DNA from: Variovorax paradoxus
GTDB lineage: Bacteria; Pseudomonadota; Gammaproteobacteria; Burkholderiales; Burkholderiaceae_C
Assembly (NCBI RefSeq): GCF_024734665.1
Contig: NZ_CP102931.1
Span: 4,028,001 to 4,092,000, forward strand
Direction: 5' to 3'
DNA length: 64,000 nt
Shown: positions 48,424 to 56,793 of the stretch, in pieces
Numbering within the stretch: position 1 is the first letter of the stretch
Layout of the letters: every line of letters begins with the position of its first letter
Translations under genes and position numbers: made by a program
Notes under the pieces: model-generated
The model's database searches: none
What the model saw: the letters and a program-made list of their open reading frames with translations, nothing else
What the model was told of the DNA's origin: nothing

Positions 48424-49479
48424 ATGAGAAGACTTTCGCGCCTTCAGGCCCTTTCGCTGCGCACACTACCGGCGCTTGCGCTTTGCACTGCCACGCACCC
48501 CATATGGGCGCAGTCCGCCGCAGATGCTGCGGGCAGCGTGCAGATCTACGGCCTGCTCGACGCCTTCGTCGGATCGATGCAGCGCAGCGACGAGCCCGGC
48601 CGCACCAAGCTGCTCGGCAGCGGTGGCATGACGACGGCCTACTGGGGCGTACGGGGCAGCGAAAGCCTCGGTGACGGACTGCAGGCGCAGTTCGCATTGG
48701 AGAGCTTCTTTCAGACCGACTCCGGCACCTTCGGGCGCAACAGCACCGACCCGTACTTTTCGCGGAATGCGTGGGTAGGCCTGGCGGGCGGTTTCGGCCA
48801 GCTGTCGCTCGGCCGGCAGACCAATCCGATGTTCGTGGCCAGCGGCGCCTTCAACCCGTTCGGCGTATCGCTGCAGTTCTCGCCCGTCATGCTCCACACA
48901 TGGCAGCCCACGTACAACCGCGCCGTGCTCGGCGACAGCGTGTGGAGCAACGCCATTCAGTACACCTCCCCCACCTTCGCCGGCTTGCGCGCCAGCCTGC
49001 TCTACGGCATGGGCGAAGTGCAGGACCGAGAAGGCATCCGCAACCTGAACCTGACCCTCAACTATGCGGCGGGGCCCTTTGCCGCCGTGGTGTCAGTGCA
49101 GCAGGCCAAAACCGGCCCCGGCTTCACCACGACCATCGGCCGGCAGGACGCTGCGCTGGTCGGCGCCTCCTACGACTTCAAGGCCGTGCAGTTGTACGGC
49201 CAGCTGCAGCGCACCCGCACGCCCGACATCCGTACCACAGCAAATACCGCGCAGCTGGGTGCTACGGTTCCTGTGGGTGCGGGGCGTTTCCTCGCCTCGG
49301 TGGCGCGCACCGAGCGCAAGGTGACGGGCGCCGCCGAAACGCACCGCACCACCTGGGCGGCTGGCTACGACCACTTTCTTTCAAAGCGGACCGACCTGTA
49401 TGCGGTCTATATGCGAGACCGGCTGACCGGTTTTGGGAACAGTGGCAGCGTGGGCCTAGGCGTGCGTCATCGCTTCTGA
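48424..49479 (+). CDS. Gram-negative porin (Bordetella/Burkholderia OmpC-like)
   Basis: 351-residue outer-membrane porin. Signal peptide 1-29 (ends IWAQ). Mature start SVQIYGLLDAFVGSMQR, the early strand GMTTAYWGVRGSESLGDGLQ, AWVGLAGGFGQLSLGRQTNP, alternating beta strands throughout and the C-terminal phenylalanine (VGLGVRHRF) needed for outer-membrane assembly. The ATG at 48424 follows ACGAGGAGAC. It probably provides outer-membrane entry for the substrate of the linked receptor and hydrolase. Confidence 0.92.
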   Translation: MRRLSRLQALSLRTLPALALCTATHPIWAQSAADAAGSVQIYGLLDAFVGSMQRSDEPGRTKLLGSGGMTTAYWGVRGSESLGDGLQAQFALESFFQTDSGTFGRNSTDPYFSRNAWVGLAGGFGQLSLGRQTNPMFVASGAFNPFGVSLQFSPVMLHTWQPTYNRAVLGDSVWSNAIQYTSPTFAGLRASLLYGMGEVQDREGIRNLNLTLNYAAGPFAAVVSVQQAKTGPGFTTTIGRQDAALVGASYDFKAVQLYGQLQRTRTPDIRTTANTAQLGATVPVGAGRFLASVARTERKVTGAAETHRTTWAAGYDHFLSKRTDLYAVYMRDRLTGFGNSGSVGLGVRHRF

Positions 49480-50402
49480 GCCGCACCAGTCACAGCGTTG
49501 GCGCCGAGATGCTGCTGCACGAGCTCGCGCAGCAGTTCGCCCATGGCCCGCTGCGTGCGCGTGACCGGCCGCTGCGAACTGGTCGCCAGCGCCAGCCGGC
49601 TGCGCAGGCCGGGCTTGACGATGGGCCGGATCGCATAGCGCTGCGATCGCCCGGCAAGGGTGACCGCATTGCGCGACAGCACGGCGTGGCCGGCACCATC
49701 GGCCACCAGCGCGAGGATGGCCGGAACGCCGTCGATCTCCAGCGCGATCTGTGGCCGCCGGCCAATGGCGGCAAGCTCCGCCTCGACCAGCATGCGGATC
49801 GCGTTGGGCCGGGTCGGAATCACAAGTTGCTGCTCGGCCAGCTGATGCAAGGCCAGTGGTGCGCCACGACGCGCGGGCCCAGTGCCCTTGGTCGCGCTGA
49901 CCAGGAACAGGTCTTCCTCCAGCACCGTCTCGCTGTCCACGTCAGGCGAAGGCTGCGGGTTGTAGAGCAGCGCGATGTCGAGCCGGCCGGTGAGCAGCGA
50001 TTCCTGCATCGCGGTCGAAAGGTTCTCGGTGATGGACAGTGCGGCATCGGGCAGCCGCTCGCGCACGGCCCGCACCAGCGGCACCGTCAGCACACCGGCC
50101 ACGCTGGGCGGCAGGCCGACAGCGACGCGACCGGCCAGCGCATCTCGCATGAGGCTCATGTCTTCCCTTGCCCGCTCGACCTGGTGGAGGATGCCGCGGC
50201 CATGCTCCAGCAGGCGCTTGCCGGCATCCGTGGTCACCACGCCGCGGCCGTTGCGCACCAGCAGGTTCTGCCGCAGTTCCACTTCGAGCTGGCGCACCTG
50301 GCGGCTCAGCGCAGGCTGCGCGATGTCGATCACGTCCGACGCGCGGGTGAAGCTGCCGAGTTCGGCCACGCGGATGAAGTACTCCAGCTGTTTCAGGTCC
50401 AT
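49467..50402 (-). CDS. LysR-family regulator (Nac-like)
   Basis: 311-residue LysR protein. HTH: FTRASDVIDIAQPALSRQVR (about 18-37). Effector: RVAVGLPPSVAGVLTVPLVR and VADGAGHAVLSRNAV. It resembles the pair at 22-24 kb. Its 3' end overlaps the convergent porin gene by 13 bases. It is on the same strand as the haem-binding-barrel gene, 107 bases downstream of it. Confidence 0.9.
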   Translation of the reverse strand: MDLKQLEYFIRVAELGSFTRASDVIDIAQPALSRQVRQLEVELRQNLLVRNGRGVVTTDAGKRLLEHGRGILHQVERAREDMSLMRDALAGRVAVGLPPSVAGVLTVPLVRAVRERLPDAALSITENLSTAMQESLLTGRLDIALLYNPQPSPDVDSETVLEEDLFLVSATKGTGPARRGAPLALHQLAEQQLVIPTRPNAIRMLVEAELAAIGRRPQIALEIDGVPAILALVADGAGHAVLSRNAVTLAGRSQRYAIRPIVKPGLRSRLALATSSQRPVTRTQRAMGELLRELVQQHLGANAVTGAAQKR

Positions 50403-50509
50403 GCCCTGAGGCTATCGACATAACCGATTGCGAGCTATGCGTGTTTGTTCTATCCGGGTGCCGGAACCACTGGTGCTGTGCCCTTCGGCGGCTGTCGCGA
50501 AGTAGCGGC

Positions 50510-51166
50510 TCAGGCTGCGGCGTTCGCCGCCATCGCAGCTTGCGCAGTCGGGTTCGGCGTGGGCTCGCCGATCTTGCGCAGCGTGTTGCGGTCGGTGTGG
50601 CTGAAGGGCTCGGGCTTTCCGAGCACGCTGAGCACCGTTTCCAGCTCGTACGACCAGCTGCCGTCGTCGTGGATCGTCACCTGAATGCTGTAGCGCAGTG
50701 TCTTGAACGCATGCTCCAGGAAAGGGTTGGCCACGATGCCATTGGTCTCGCCGCCGCGCACCGCTTCGAGCCTGAAGCTGCGGTCGCCGGCCTTCGCGTG
50801 CCCCGTGGCCATGGCCGTGAGCCCGCGCGGGATCGACAGTGTCTGGATCAGCGCGCCCGTGGCGGGCTCCCACAGCCAGTAGCCGACCTGATCGTGAAAA
50901 GTCTCCACGTCGTCGGGCTTGACGATGCGCAAGTGGTAGCGCAGCCCGTAGAAGATCTGCGGCCCGTTGGTCTGCGCGTCGATGGGCTGGAACTCTGCGT
51001 GCTCGATGTAGGCCTCGGCCTCGGGGCCGTCCTCCTTCGGGCTCACGTCGTGGCCGGCCTTGCCGATCCAGATGCCCGCCAGGGCCGTGAGCGGGCCCAG
51101 GTTGGCGAGCGTGTGCGGATCGGGCTCGGGTTCCGTGTAGATGTCGCGGGGAAACTGCTGTTCCAT
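50510..51166 (-). CDS. Haem-binding FABP-like beta-barrel protein (DUF1794/THAP4-type)
   Basis: 218-residue cytoplasmic protein. LGPLTALAGIWIGKAGHDVS near the start and the barrel segment TFHDQVGYWLWEPATGALIQ, with YSIQVTIHDDGSWSYELETV, are typical of the THAP4/nitrobindin-like domain. Relatives bind haem and isomerise peroxynitrite. A conserved His near FSHTDRNTLRKIG is a possible ligand. Gene lies 45 bases after a Bug receptor in the same orientation. Its role in that operon is unclear. Confidence 0.8.
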   Translation of the reverse strand: MEQQFPRDIYTEPEPDPHTLANLGPLTALAGIWIGKAGHDVSPKEDGPEAEAYIEHAEFQPIDAQTNGPQIFYGLRYHLRIVKPDDVETFHDQVGYWLWEPATGALIQTLSIPRGLTAMATGHAKAGDRSFRLEAVRGGETNGIVANPFLEHAFKTLRYSIQVTIHDDGSWSYELETVLSVLGKPEPFSHTDRNTLRKIGEPTPNPTAQAAMAANAAA

Positions 51167-51211
51167 GTTCTTTCTCTTCCTGGAGTCTTCTGGCGTGGGT
51201 TGTCGAGAGTG

Positions 51212-52180
51212 TTATTGGTCGAGGCGGATGCCGACCTTGGCAATGATCGCACCCCATTTGCGGCCTTCGCTGTCGATGAAGGCCTTGAACTCTTCCGTCG
51301 AGCCGCCGCCCGCCACCAGCCCCTGGTTGGCCAGCAGCTCGCGCACGGCCGGCTCCTGCAGCACGGCGTTGACGTCGGCGTTGATACGGCGCACCACCTC
51401 GGGCGGTGTGCCGCTGGCGGAGAACAAGCCGTTCCAGGCCAGCGACTCGAAACCCGGGTAGCCCGACTCGGCCACGGTGGGCAGGTCTTTCATGAGCTCG
51501 GAGCGCTTGGCACTGGTCACGGCGATGAGCTTCACGCGCTGGCCCTGGATCAGCGGCAGCAGCGCGGGCGCCACCGTGAACAACGCCTGCGTGTCACCGG
51601 CCGCCACCGAAAGCCCCGCGGGCGGCGAACCCGAATACGGCACATGCACCGCCTCGATGTGCGCCGCGCTGCGAAACAGCTCCATCGTGAGGTGCGACGA
51701 GCTGCCCGCGCCCACCGATGCATAGCTGAACTTGCTGCCGCGCTTCTTCGCCCATTCGACGAACTCGGGCAGCGTGTTCGCGGGGTTTCCCGCCTGCACC
51801 GCCAGCACGTTGGGCTGCGAGGTCGTGAGCACGATGGGCACCAGGTCGCGCGCGGGCGCATAGGGCATGCGCGCATACATGTAGGGGCCGAAGGCAATCG
51901 GGCCGTTGAAGCCAATGCCCAGCGTGTAGCCGTCGTGCGGCGCCTTGGCCACCGTATCCATGCCGATCAGGCCGCCCGCTCCGGCCTTGGTCTCGATCAC
52001 CACGGGCTGCTTCCACATCACGCGCAGGCGGTCGGCCAGCGTGCGCGCGATCAGGTCGAGCGAGCTGCCGGCCGGTGCGGGCACGATCACGCGCACGGGC
52101 TTGGCGGGCCAGTCCTGGGCCCAGGCGCCGGCGGCCACCAGGCCAGCGAGCAACAGCGTGGCGAGTTTGTTCTTCTTCAC
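51212..52180 (-). CDS. Bug/TctC-type periplasmic solute receptor
   Basis: 322-residue receptor. The frame opens at 52255, but the GTG at 52180 (VKKNKLATLLLAGL) is preceded by AAGGA and begins a clean signal peptide that ends GAWA (about 22). Blocks: KPVRVIVPAPAGSSLDLIAR, VIETKAGAGGLIGMDTVAKA and DGYTLGIGFNGPIAFG. Third orphan Bug gene in the window. It follows the HxlR gene by 40 bases on the same strand. Confidence 0.9.
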   Translation of the reverse strand: MKKNKLATLLLAGLVAAGAWAQDWPAKPVRVIVPAPAGSSLDLIARTLADRLRVMWKQPVVIETKAGAGGLIGMDTVAKAPHDGYTLGIGFNGPIAFGPYMYARMPYAPARDLVPIVLTTSQPNVLAVQAGNPANTLPEFVEWAKKRGSKFSYASVGAGSSSHLTMELFRSAAHIEAVHVPYSGSPPAGLSVAAGDTQALFTVAPALLPLIQGQRVKLIAVTSAKRSELMKDLPTVAESGYPGFESLAWNGLFSASGTPPEVVRRINADVNAVLQEPAVRELLANQGLVAGGGSTEEFKAFIDSEGRKWGAIIAKVGIRLDQ

Positions 52181-52220
52181 TTCGGTCCTTCGGTGGGTCG
52201 CTCGAGGTCGGGCGAAGGTA

Positions 52221-52622
52221 TCACTGACGGTGCCGCGCCGCGTCGATCTGCGCATGGTTCGCCTCGGCCCAGCGGTCCACGGCGATCAGCGTCTTGCTCA
52301 ATGACAGGCCGAGCGGGCTGAGCCTGTACTCGACATGCGGCGGCACCGTCTGGTGGTCTTCGCGCAGCACCAGCCCATTGAGCTCGAGGTCGCGCAGGGT
52401 CTGAGTGAGCATCTTCTGCGAGATACCCCCGACCTTGCGCAGCAGCTCGTTGTTGCGCTGCGGCTTACCGCGCAGCAGCGGAATGACCAGCAGCGCCCAC
52501 TTGTTGGCGATGAGCTCCAGCACGCGGCGCGAGGGGCAATCGGCGCTCCACACATCGGCCGGCGCGGCTTCGGCTTCTTCCACAGGCGCGGTCTTCTTCG
52601 ATGGCGTCTTTGAATTTCCCAT
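52221..52622 (-). CDS. HxlR-family winged-helix regulator
   Basis: 133-residue regulator with the HxlR signature: a single N-terminal cysteine (C28, in SADCPSRRVLELIANKWALL), the wing helix LLRKVGGISQKMLTQTLRDL and HVEYRLSPLGLSL. The cysteine is used for redox or electrophile sensing in some relatives. The ATG at 52622 is used; the frame reaches 52631. It diverges from the SMR exporter gene over 91 bases, so that is a probable target, and precedes a Bug receptor gene. Confidence 0.88.
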   Translation of the reverse strand: MGNSKTPSKKTAPVEEAEAAPADVWSADCPSRRVLELIANKWALLVIPLLRGKPQRNNELLRKVGGISQKMLTQTLRDLELNGLVLREDHQTVPPHVEYRLSPLGLSLSKTLIAVDRWAEANHAQIDAARHRQ

Positions 52623-52661
52623 GGTTACCAAAAGGTGCGTACTTGTTGATCGGTGCCCAGC

Positions 52662-52675
52662 CCGGAATTATCCGG
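52662..52675. promoter_or_regulatory. Small inverted repeat between HxlR and SMR genes
   Basis: CCGGA-ATTA-TCCGG is a 5-bp dyad with a 4-base centre, in the gap between the divergent genes. It may be an HxlR operator. I looked here for a guanidine riboswitch (ACGR-loop hairpins or the ykkC core) and did not find one. Confidence 0.35.
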
Positions 52676-52713
52676 TTCGGCTCTACCCGCAACAGCATCG
52701 AAGGAGTTTTTTC

Positions 52714-53031
52714 ATGGGTTGGATATTTCTGTTGGCTGCCGGTCTCGTCGAGATCGCCATGGCCGCCGCACTCAAGCAGTCGGAAGACTGGACACGGCTC
52801 GTGCCGTCGGTTGCAGGCGTATCGACCGCGCTGCTCAGCATCTACCTGCTGACCAGGGCGCTGCGCTACCTCCCGCTGGGTCCGGCCTACGCGATCTGGA
52901 CCGGCATCGGCTCGGTGGGCGTGGTGCTGACGGGCGTTTTGTTCTTCGGGGAGGCGCTTTCTGCACCGCGGATGGCATGCATCGCGCTGGTAATCGGCGG
53001 TACCGTGGGCCTTCGATTCATCGAAAGCTGA
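52714..53031 (+). CDS. sugE: SMR-family exporter, Gdx/SugE type
   Basis: 105-residue four-helix small multidrug resistance protein. The essential membrane carboxylate is E13 (GWIFLLAAGLVEIAMAAALK), followed by the KQSEDW segment characteristic of the SugE/Gdx subclass instead of EmrE; YAIWTGIGSVGVVLTG is the helix-3 signature. Gdx proteins export guanidinium in exchange for protons as antiparallel dimers. A strong AAGGAG stands 7 bases before the ATG. Control is probably by the divergent HxlR protein. Confidence 0.9.
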   Translation: MGWIFLLAAGLVEIAMAAALKQSEDWTRLVPSVAGVSTALLSIYLLTRALRYLPLGPAYAIWTGIGSVGVVLTGVLFFGEALSAPRMACIALVIGGTVGLRFIES

Positions 53032-53147
53032 TGCGCGAAGCACACACATTCGTGACCACACGCAACCTGCGCATCGAAGATATGGAACTTCAGTATTCCT
53101 TGCATGCTGAATCACCATCTAAAAGGCTCCCAGAGCCGTTCAAATGA

Positions 53148-53203
53148 ATTCGCGGTCTTTAACCATGTCGCGAATGGGCCGATTTTCTTGCTACTTCAAA
53201 TCG
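53148..53203. promoter_or_regulatory. Consecutive inverted repeats upstream of DUF427 gene
   Basis: ATTCGCG (53148-53154) with CGCGAAT (53169-53175), then CGATTT (53180-53185) with AAATCG (53198-53203), both perfect. A further GCATC/GATGC pair follows near 53210-53226. They sit in the 242-base gap after the SMR gene, which otherwise shows no gene. They could be terminator-like or leader hairpins, or operators. Confidence 0.35.
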
Positions 53204-53273
53204 CCACGGCATCGCGGCAAGATGCGCATCCGCCGATTCCTGCGTCACCCCGATTGCCCGAAGGAGCTTTCTC

Positions 53274-53663
53274 ATGTTCGCTACCGCAGAACGCACCATC
53301 AAGACCCCCGGCCCCGACCATCCGATCACCATTGCACCCAACCCGCTTCGCGTGGTGGTGTCGGTCGATGGCTGCGTCGTCGCCGATACGCGCGAAGCGT
53401 TGACGCTGCGCGAGGCGCACTTCGGAACCGTGCACTACATACCCCGCAAGGACGTGAAGATGTCGCTGCTCGAGCGCACGTCTCATGCAACCTACTGCCC
53501 GTACAAGGGCGAGTGCAACTACTACAGCATTCCGGCCGGCGGCGAGCGCTCGGTGAATGCGGTGTGGACCTACGAGTCGCCCTACGAGCATGTCTCGCAG
53601 ATCAAGGACTACGTGGCGTTCTATCCGGACCGCGTGGGGCCGATCGAAGAGCGCGTCTACTAG
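53274..53663 (+). CDS. DUF427-domain protein
   Basis: 129-residue soluble protein covering one full DUF427 beta-tent domain, with the family blocks VVVSVDGCVVADTREALTLR, VHYIPRKDVKMSLLERTSHA and TYCPYKGECNYYSI, then AVWTYESPYEHVSQIKDYVA. Molecular function of the family is unknown. AAGGAG precedes the ATG by 9 bases. It is followed by a strong terminator. Confidence 0.9.
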   Translation: MFATAERTIKTPGPDHPITIAPNPLRVVVSVDGCVVADTREALTLREAHFGTVHYIPRKDVKMSLLERTSHATYCPYKGECNYYSIPAGGERSVNAVWTYESPYEHVSQIKDYVAFYPDRVGPIEERVY

Positions 53664-53692
53664 CTCGCCCCCTCCCCCTGAACAGACAAACA

Positions 53693-53728
53693 AAAAGCCG
53701 GGCCCCGCTTTCGCAGGGCCCGGCTTTT
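53693..53728. terminator. Strong bidirectional intrinsic terminator
   Basis: AAAAGCCGGGCCC (53693-53705) and GGGCCCGGCTTTT (53716-53728) form a perfect 13-bp stem with a 10-base loop. A T-rich tail follows on the plus strand, and the A-run gives a T-tail on the minus strand. It lies between the stop codons of the convergent DUF427 and DUF4148 genes and can serve both. Confidence 0.92.
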
Positions 53729-53752
53729 GTTTATGCGCGTTGCTGTTGTCGA

Positions 53753-54133
53753 TTACAGCGGCAGAGCGTCACCACGAGCAGCAGCGCGGGCTGCGGCACG
53801 CACGGTGGAGCGATCAACACCGCTTGCCAGCACCGGAGCGACACGCGAGGTCACGCCTTCGGCATACGGGTTCTCGCTGTGAGCGGCAGCCACCGCTTCA
53901 GCGCGGACTGCAGCGCGGCTGGTCGTCGAGGCGATCAGTTGCACGGGGCCCGAGTTGGCGCCGTCGGCGTAGGGGTTGCCGCTGCGTGCGGCTACCACAG
54001 CCTGGCTGGCAACGTCGGCGCGGCTGGTGGCCGAGGTCAGTTGATGCACGCCGTCATAGCTTTCGGCATGAGCGGCACCGGCAGCAGCCAGCAGTGCGAG
54101 GGAGATGGCGGAGAGGAGCTTCGAGGCGGTCAT
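53753..54133 (-). CDS. DUF4148-type secreted repeat protein
   Basis: 126-residue exported protein. Signal peptide 1-23 (ends GAAHA). The mature part is three imperfect repeats of about 30 residues: TSRADVASQAVVAARSGNPY, TSRAAVRAEAVAAAHSENPY, and a shorter last one (DRSTVRAAARAAARGDALPL). This is the pattern of DUF4148 proteins, abundant in Burkholderiales. The ATG at 54133 is preceded by AAGGAAA; upstream frame to 54328 is not coding-like. Function unknown. Confidence 0.88.
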   Translation of the reverse strand: MTASKLLSAISLALLAAAGAAHAESYDGVHQLTSATSRADVASQAVVAARSGNPYADGANSGPVQLIASTTSRAAVRAEAVAAAHSENPYAEGVTSRVAPVLASGVDRSTVRAAARAAARGDALPL

Positions 54134-54358
54134 TTGGATTTCCTTCAATTCAGTTCTTTGCATACGGGATGATTTCGAACCGGTCTTGGGTGGGTCACCG
54201 TCCCTTCGGGGGGCGGCCACCTCGCTCGGGGCCTGTTCATCCAGATTCGCTTGTGGGCTGGTCTGTGAGATGAATTGTGAGCCGATGAGTAGGTAAAAAC
54301 CCGCAGCAAAAGGAACCGCGGCGTTCATGTGATGGAAACAATCGCGCCGCGCCCAGAC

Positions 54359-54832
54359 CTATTTGCCCGCGGCACTGGCCACGTTCACCACGCCCTTCAT
54401 CCCGGCGTCGTAGTGCCCCGCCTGCAGGCACCCGAAGTCGACCTTGCCCGCCTTGGTGAACTGCCAGACGACCTCGCCGGTCTTGCCCGGTGCGAGCGTC
54501 ACCATGTTCGGCTCGGCGTGCTCCATCTCCGGGTTCTTCATCATGGAGGCGTAGTGCGCCTTCAGGTCCTGCTGGGTGCCGAGCACCAGCTCATGCTTCA
54601 GCTTGCCGGAGTTCTTGACCACGAAGCGCACGGTCTCGCCCTGCTTGACGCTGATGTCGGCTGGCGTGAAGCGCATGCCGTCGGTCATGTCGACCTGGAC
54701 CGTGCGAGTCGCCTTGGCAGCCATGCCGGGCTGGCCGATGGCGTTGTCGTGCGCGCCCGATGCGGCTGCGCCTGTGACAGATGCGGCGAGCAACGTGGCG
54801 AAAGCGGTGGTGGTGAGGAATGCGCGCTTCAT
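54359..54832 (-). CDS. Periplasmic cupredoxin (plastocyanin/azurin-like copper protein)
   Basis: 157-residue exported blue-copper-type protein. Signal peptide 1-25 (ends AAAS). Type 1 copper ligands fit H80 (GKLKHELVLG), C135, H140 and M145 (FGCLQAGHYDAGM). A Met/His-rich insert (about 93-105, HYASMMKNPEMEH) is like that of copper-resistance cupredoxins. The ATG at 54832 has AAGGAA upstream. No other copper-resistance genes are adjacent. Likely electron transfer or copper handling in the periplasm. Confidence 0.88.
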   Translation of the reverse strand: MKRAFLTTTAFATLLAASVTGAAASGAHDNAIGQPGMAAKATRTVQVDMTDGMRFTPADISVKQGETVRFVVKNSGKLKHELVLGTQQDLKAHYASMMKNPEMEHAEPNMVTLAPGKTGEVVWQFTKAGKVDFGCLQAGHYDAGMKGVVNVASAAGK

Positions 54833-54990
54833 GAATGGTGTTCCTTGGGTGATGAATGGCGAGTGATGAGAACTGCACGCGCTGGATTCTGGAAAGCCCA
54901 TCCGGCGATCGCCTGACGCGCGGATTACAAGAAAGCAATCTGCGCCCGCGCTCGTAAGATGGCTCCCGCCCCTTGCCCGGAGCGAAGAAG

Positions 54991-55836
54991 ATGTCCCACC
55001 CCGTCTACCTGTCCAGCTCGACCCTGCCCCGCATGCCCGAAGGCAGCCGCAACGAATGGCGCGGCTTCTTCGGCCACGGCGGAGAGCTCGAGGCCAACGC
55101 CTTCTTTCCGCTGTTCTGGCGGGAGCTCTTCAGCGAAAACGACATCCGCCACGCGCGCTTCATCGACGCATACGACATCGACGATGAAGACAGCGCCATC
55201 GAGCGCGAGGAATGCCTGGAAGAGTTCGGCGCCGACACCGCCTACCCGTACCTCGTCATCGACAAGGCCACCGCGTTGACACGGCTCGCAACGCGGCGCG
55301 AAGCCGTGATCGCGGCCATCGGCGAGCGCTACCGCCCTCTCTACGAAGGCTTCGAGGACTGGACCGCACGCAGCTTCGAGAGTCACATCCTGCTCCGCAC
55401 CCAAGGGCTGCCTGATGCCGCCGATGCAGAGCCGTGGCTGCGCGCCGAGCTGGCCTCCATCGACCGCTTGAACGACAAGAAGGTGCTCGATGGCCTCATG
55501 GCGGATCTCTCGCGCCACGATGCGGACGCTGTCTGGCAACTGGCGGGCATCGGAGCGTCGCCGGACGACGCATGGCCTACGCCGGAGCTGAGAACCCTCT
55601 TCCCCAACCCGCGGCAGCAGAAGCCGCGAAAACCGCAAGCCGTGCAACGCAGCAGCAGCAAGCCCAGAAGCTGGATCGACCCGGTGCTCGAATGGCTGGC
55701 CGTGGCGCTCGCTGCGGGTGCCACGCTGGGCACCTATGCGTTCACGCGGTCGGTCTGGCTCGCGTTGCTGGCCTTTCTCTGCGCGGCCCTCGCGCTGGGC
55801 TTCGGCGTCGCCAGGCTGCGCGGCCCGCGGTCGTGA
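54991..55836 (+). CDS. Hypothetical protein with two C-terminal TM helices
   Basis: 281-residue protein I do not recognise. Residues 1-200 are soluble and acidic (NDIRHARFIDAYDIDDEDSA). A basic linker (about 205-225, with KPRKPQ and SSSKPR) leads to two hydrophobic helices (about 230-270, WLAVALAAGATLGTYAF and WLALLAFLCAALALGFGVAR). It is probably anchored in the inner membrane with a cytoplasmic N-domain. The ATG at 54991 has GGAGCGAAG upstream. The DUF2845 gene follows 65 bases later. Confidence 0.7.
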   Translation: MSHPVYLSSSTLPRMPEGSRNEWRGFFGHGGELEANAFFPLFWRELFSENDIRHARFIDAYDIDDEDSAIEREECLEEFGADTAYPYLVIDKATALTRLATRREAVIAAIGERYRPLYEGFEDWTARSFESHILLRTQGLPDAADAEPWLRAELASIDRLNDKKVLDGLMADLSRHDADAVWQLAGIGASPDDAWPTPELRTLFPNPRQQKPRKPQAVQRSSSKPRSWIDPVLEWLAVALAAGATLGTYAFTRSVWLALLAFLCAALALGFGVARLRGPRS

Positions 55837-55901
55837 TGACGGCAAGAGAAACTATCAGTGCCTGCCACAGCCCCAGACTGCTCTAGGAGCCCATCGACAC
55901 C

Positions 55902-56261
55902 ATGCGCAAATTCGCCGCGAGCACCCTCTTCCTTTCTCTTTTCGCTCTCATGCACGCCGGCACCGCATCTGCCCAATCGCTGAGCTGCAACGGCTCGCTC
56001 TCCGGCGTCGGCGACTCCAAGTTCTTGGTGGTGCAGAAGTGCGGCGAGCCACTGTCCAAGGAGTTCGTCTGCGTGCCCCGCCCGCAGGTGGCGTGGGTGC
56101 TTTCGCCCTACCCCGGTGGCCCGGCGCAGCAAGTGATAACGCAGCAGTGCGTGCCGATGGAAGACTGGGTCTACCACCGCGGCCAGGGCAGCTTCCTGGG
56201 CATCGTTCGCTTCTACAACGGCGCGGTGGAGTCGGTGCGCGACGGAGACCGGGTGCGGTAG
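55902..56261 (+). CDS. DUF2845-type small secreted protein
   Basis: 119-residue exported protein. Signal peptide 1-24 (ends ASAQ). The mature part has three or four cysteines (SLSCNGSLSGVGDSKFLVVQ, KCGEPLSKEFVC, ITQQCVPMEDWVY). The pattern of a G-D-S-K-x5-KCG start and W-Y motif matches DUF2845. Possibly disulfide-bonded. Its stop is adjacent to the convergent cupin gene (1 base apart). Function unknown. Confidence 0.82.
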   Translation: MRKFAASTLFLSLFALMHAGTASAQSLSCNGSLSGVGDSKFLVVQKCGEPLSKEFVCVPRPQVAWVLSPYPGGPAQQVITQQCVPMEDWVYHRGQGSFLGIVRFYNGAVESVRDGDRVR

Positions 56262-56262
56262 C

Positions 56263-56793
56263 TCAGGGTGGCAGCAGCAGCGGCCCGCAGTTCTCTTCCG
56301 CCACGAACACCGCCACCAGCTTGGCGGGCTTCACCGGATCGGGGTTCTCCGCGAACAGATGCAGCGTGCGCGGCGGTTCGAAGAAGGTCTCCCCCAGCTT
56401 GTAGTCGCCCACCGGACCACCGGCCAACTGCGAGCGCACCGTGCCTTCGAGAATGATGGCGGTCACCGAACCCGGATGCCTGTGGGCCGGCGAATAGGCC
56501 ATTGGCGGAAAGTCGACGAGGACGGTGGTGACCGACTTGCCGGGCACGTTGGGCAGCGCCTCGCAGGAGATCACCTTGGTCGAGGTCTGCGGCCGTGCCG
56601 CGGCGGCTGAGCCTTCGGGGGCCGGCGCCGATGCGAACATCGGGCGGCCCACGGTGCTGCAGATGTCATCGATGAACTGCACGGTCGATTGCCTGCTCGC
56701 GTGCGGCAGCAATGCCCAGCCCACGGCGGCGACAGTGAGCACCGCAAGCCCGGCGCCCGCACGGTGGCGCAGGAAGAGAGGCATCGTGTTCAT
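56263..56793 (-). CDS. Membrane-anchored or secreted cupin-domain protein
   Basis: 176-residue protein with an N-terminal hydrophobic segment (about 12-32). A single cupin barrel covers about 75-170: YSPAHRHPGSVTAIILEGTV gives the metal-binding HxH-like region, and TLHLFAENPDPVKPAKLVAV the second motif. Relatives are quercetinase/ChrR-like sensors or enzymes. Its ATG overlaps the stop of the upstream epimerase gene, and both oppose a MocR regulator. Substrate unknown. Confidence 0.82.
   Translation of the reverse strand: MNTMPLFLRHRAGAGLAVLTVAAVGWALLPHASRQSTVQFIDDICSTVGRPMFASAPAPEGSAAAARPQTSTKVISCEALPNVPGKSVTTVLVDFPPMAYSPAHRHPGSVTAIILEGTVRSQLAGGPVGDYKLGETFFEPPRTLHLFAENPDPVKPAKLVAVFVAEENCGPLLLPP

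Noticed and set aside
52623..52713. Guanidine riboswitch upstream of the SMR gene
   Set aside because: No ACGR-loop tandem hairpins or ykkC core could be found by eye; a covariance-model search would settle it.
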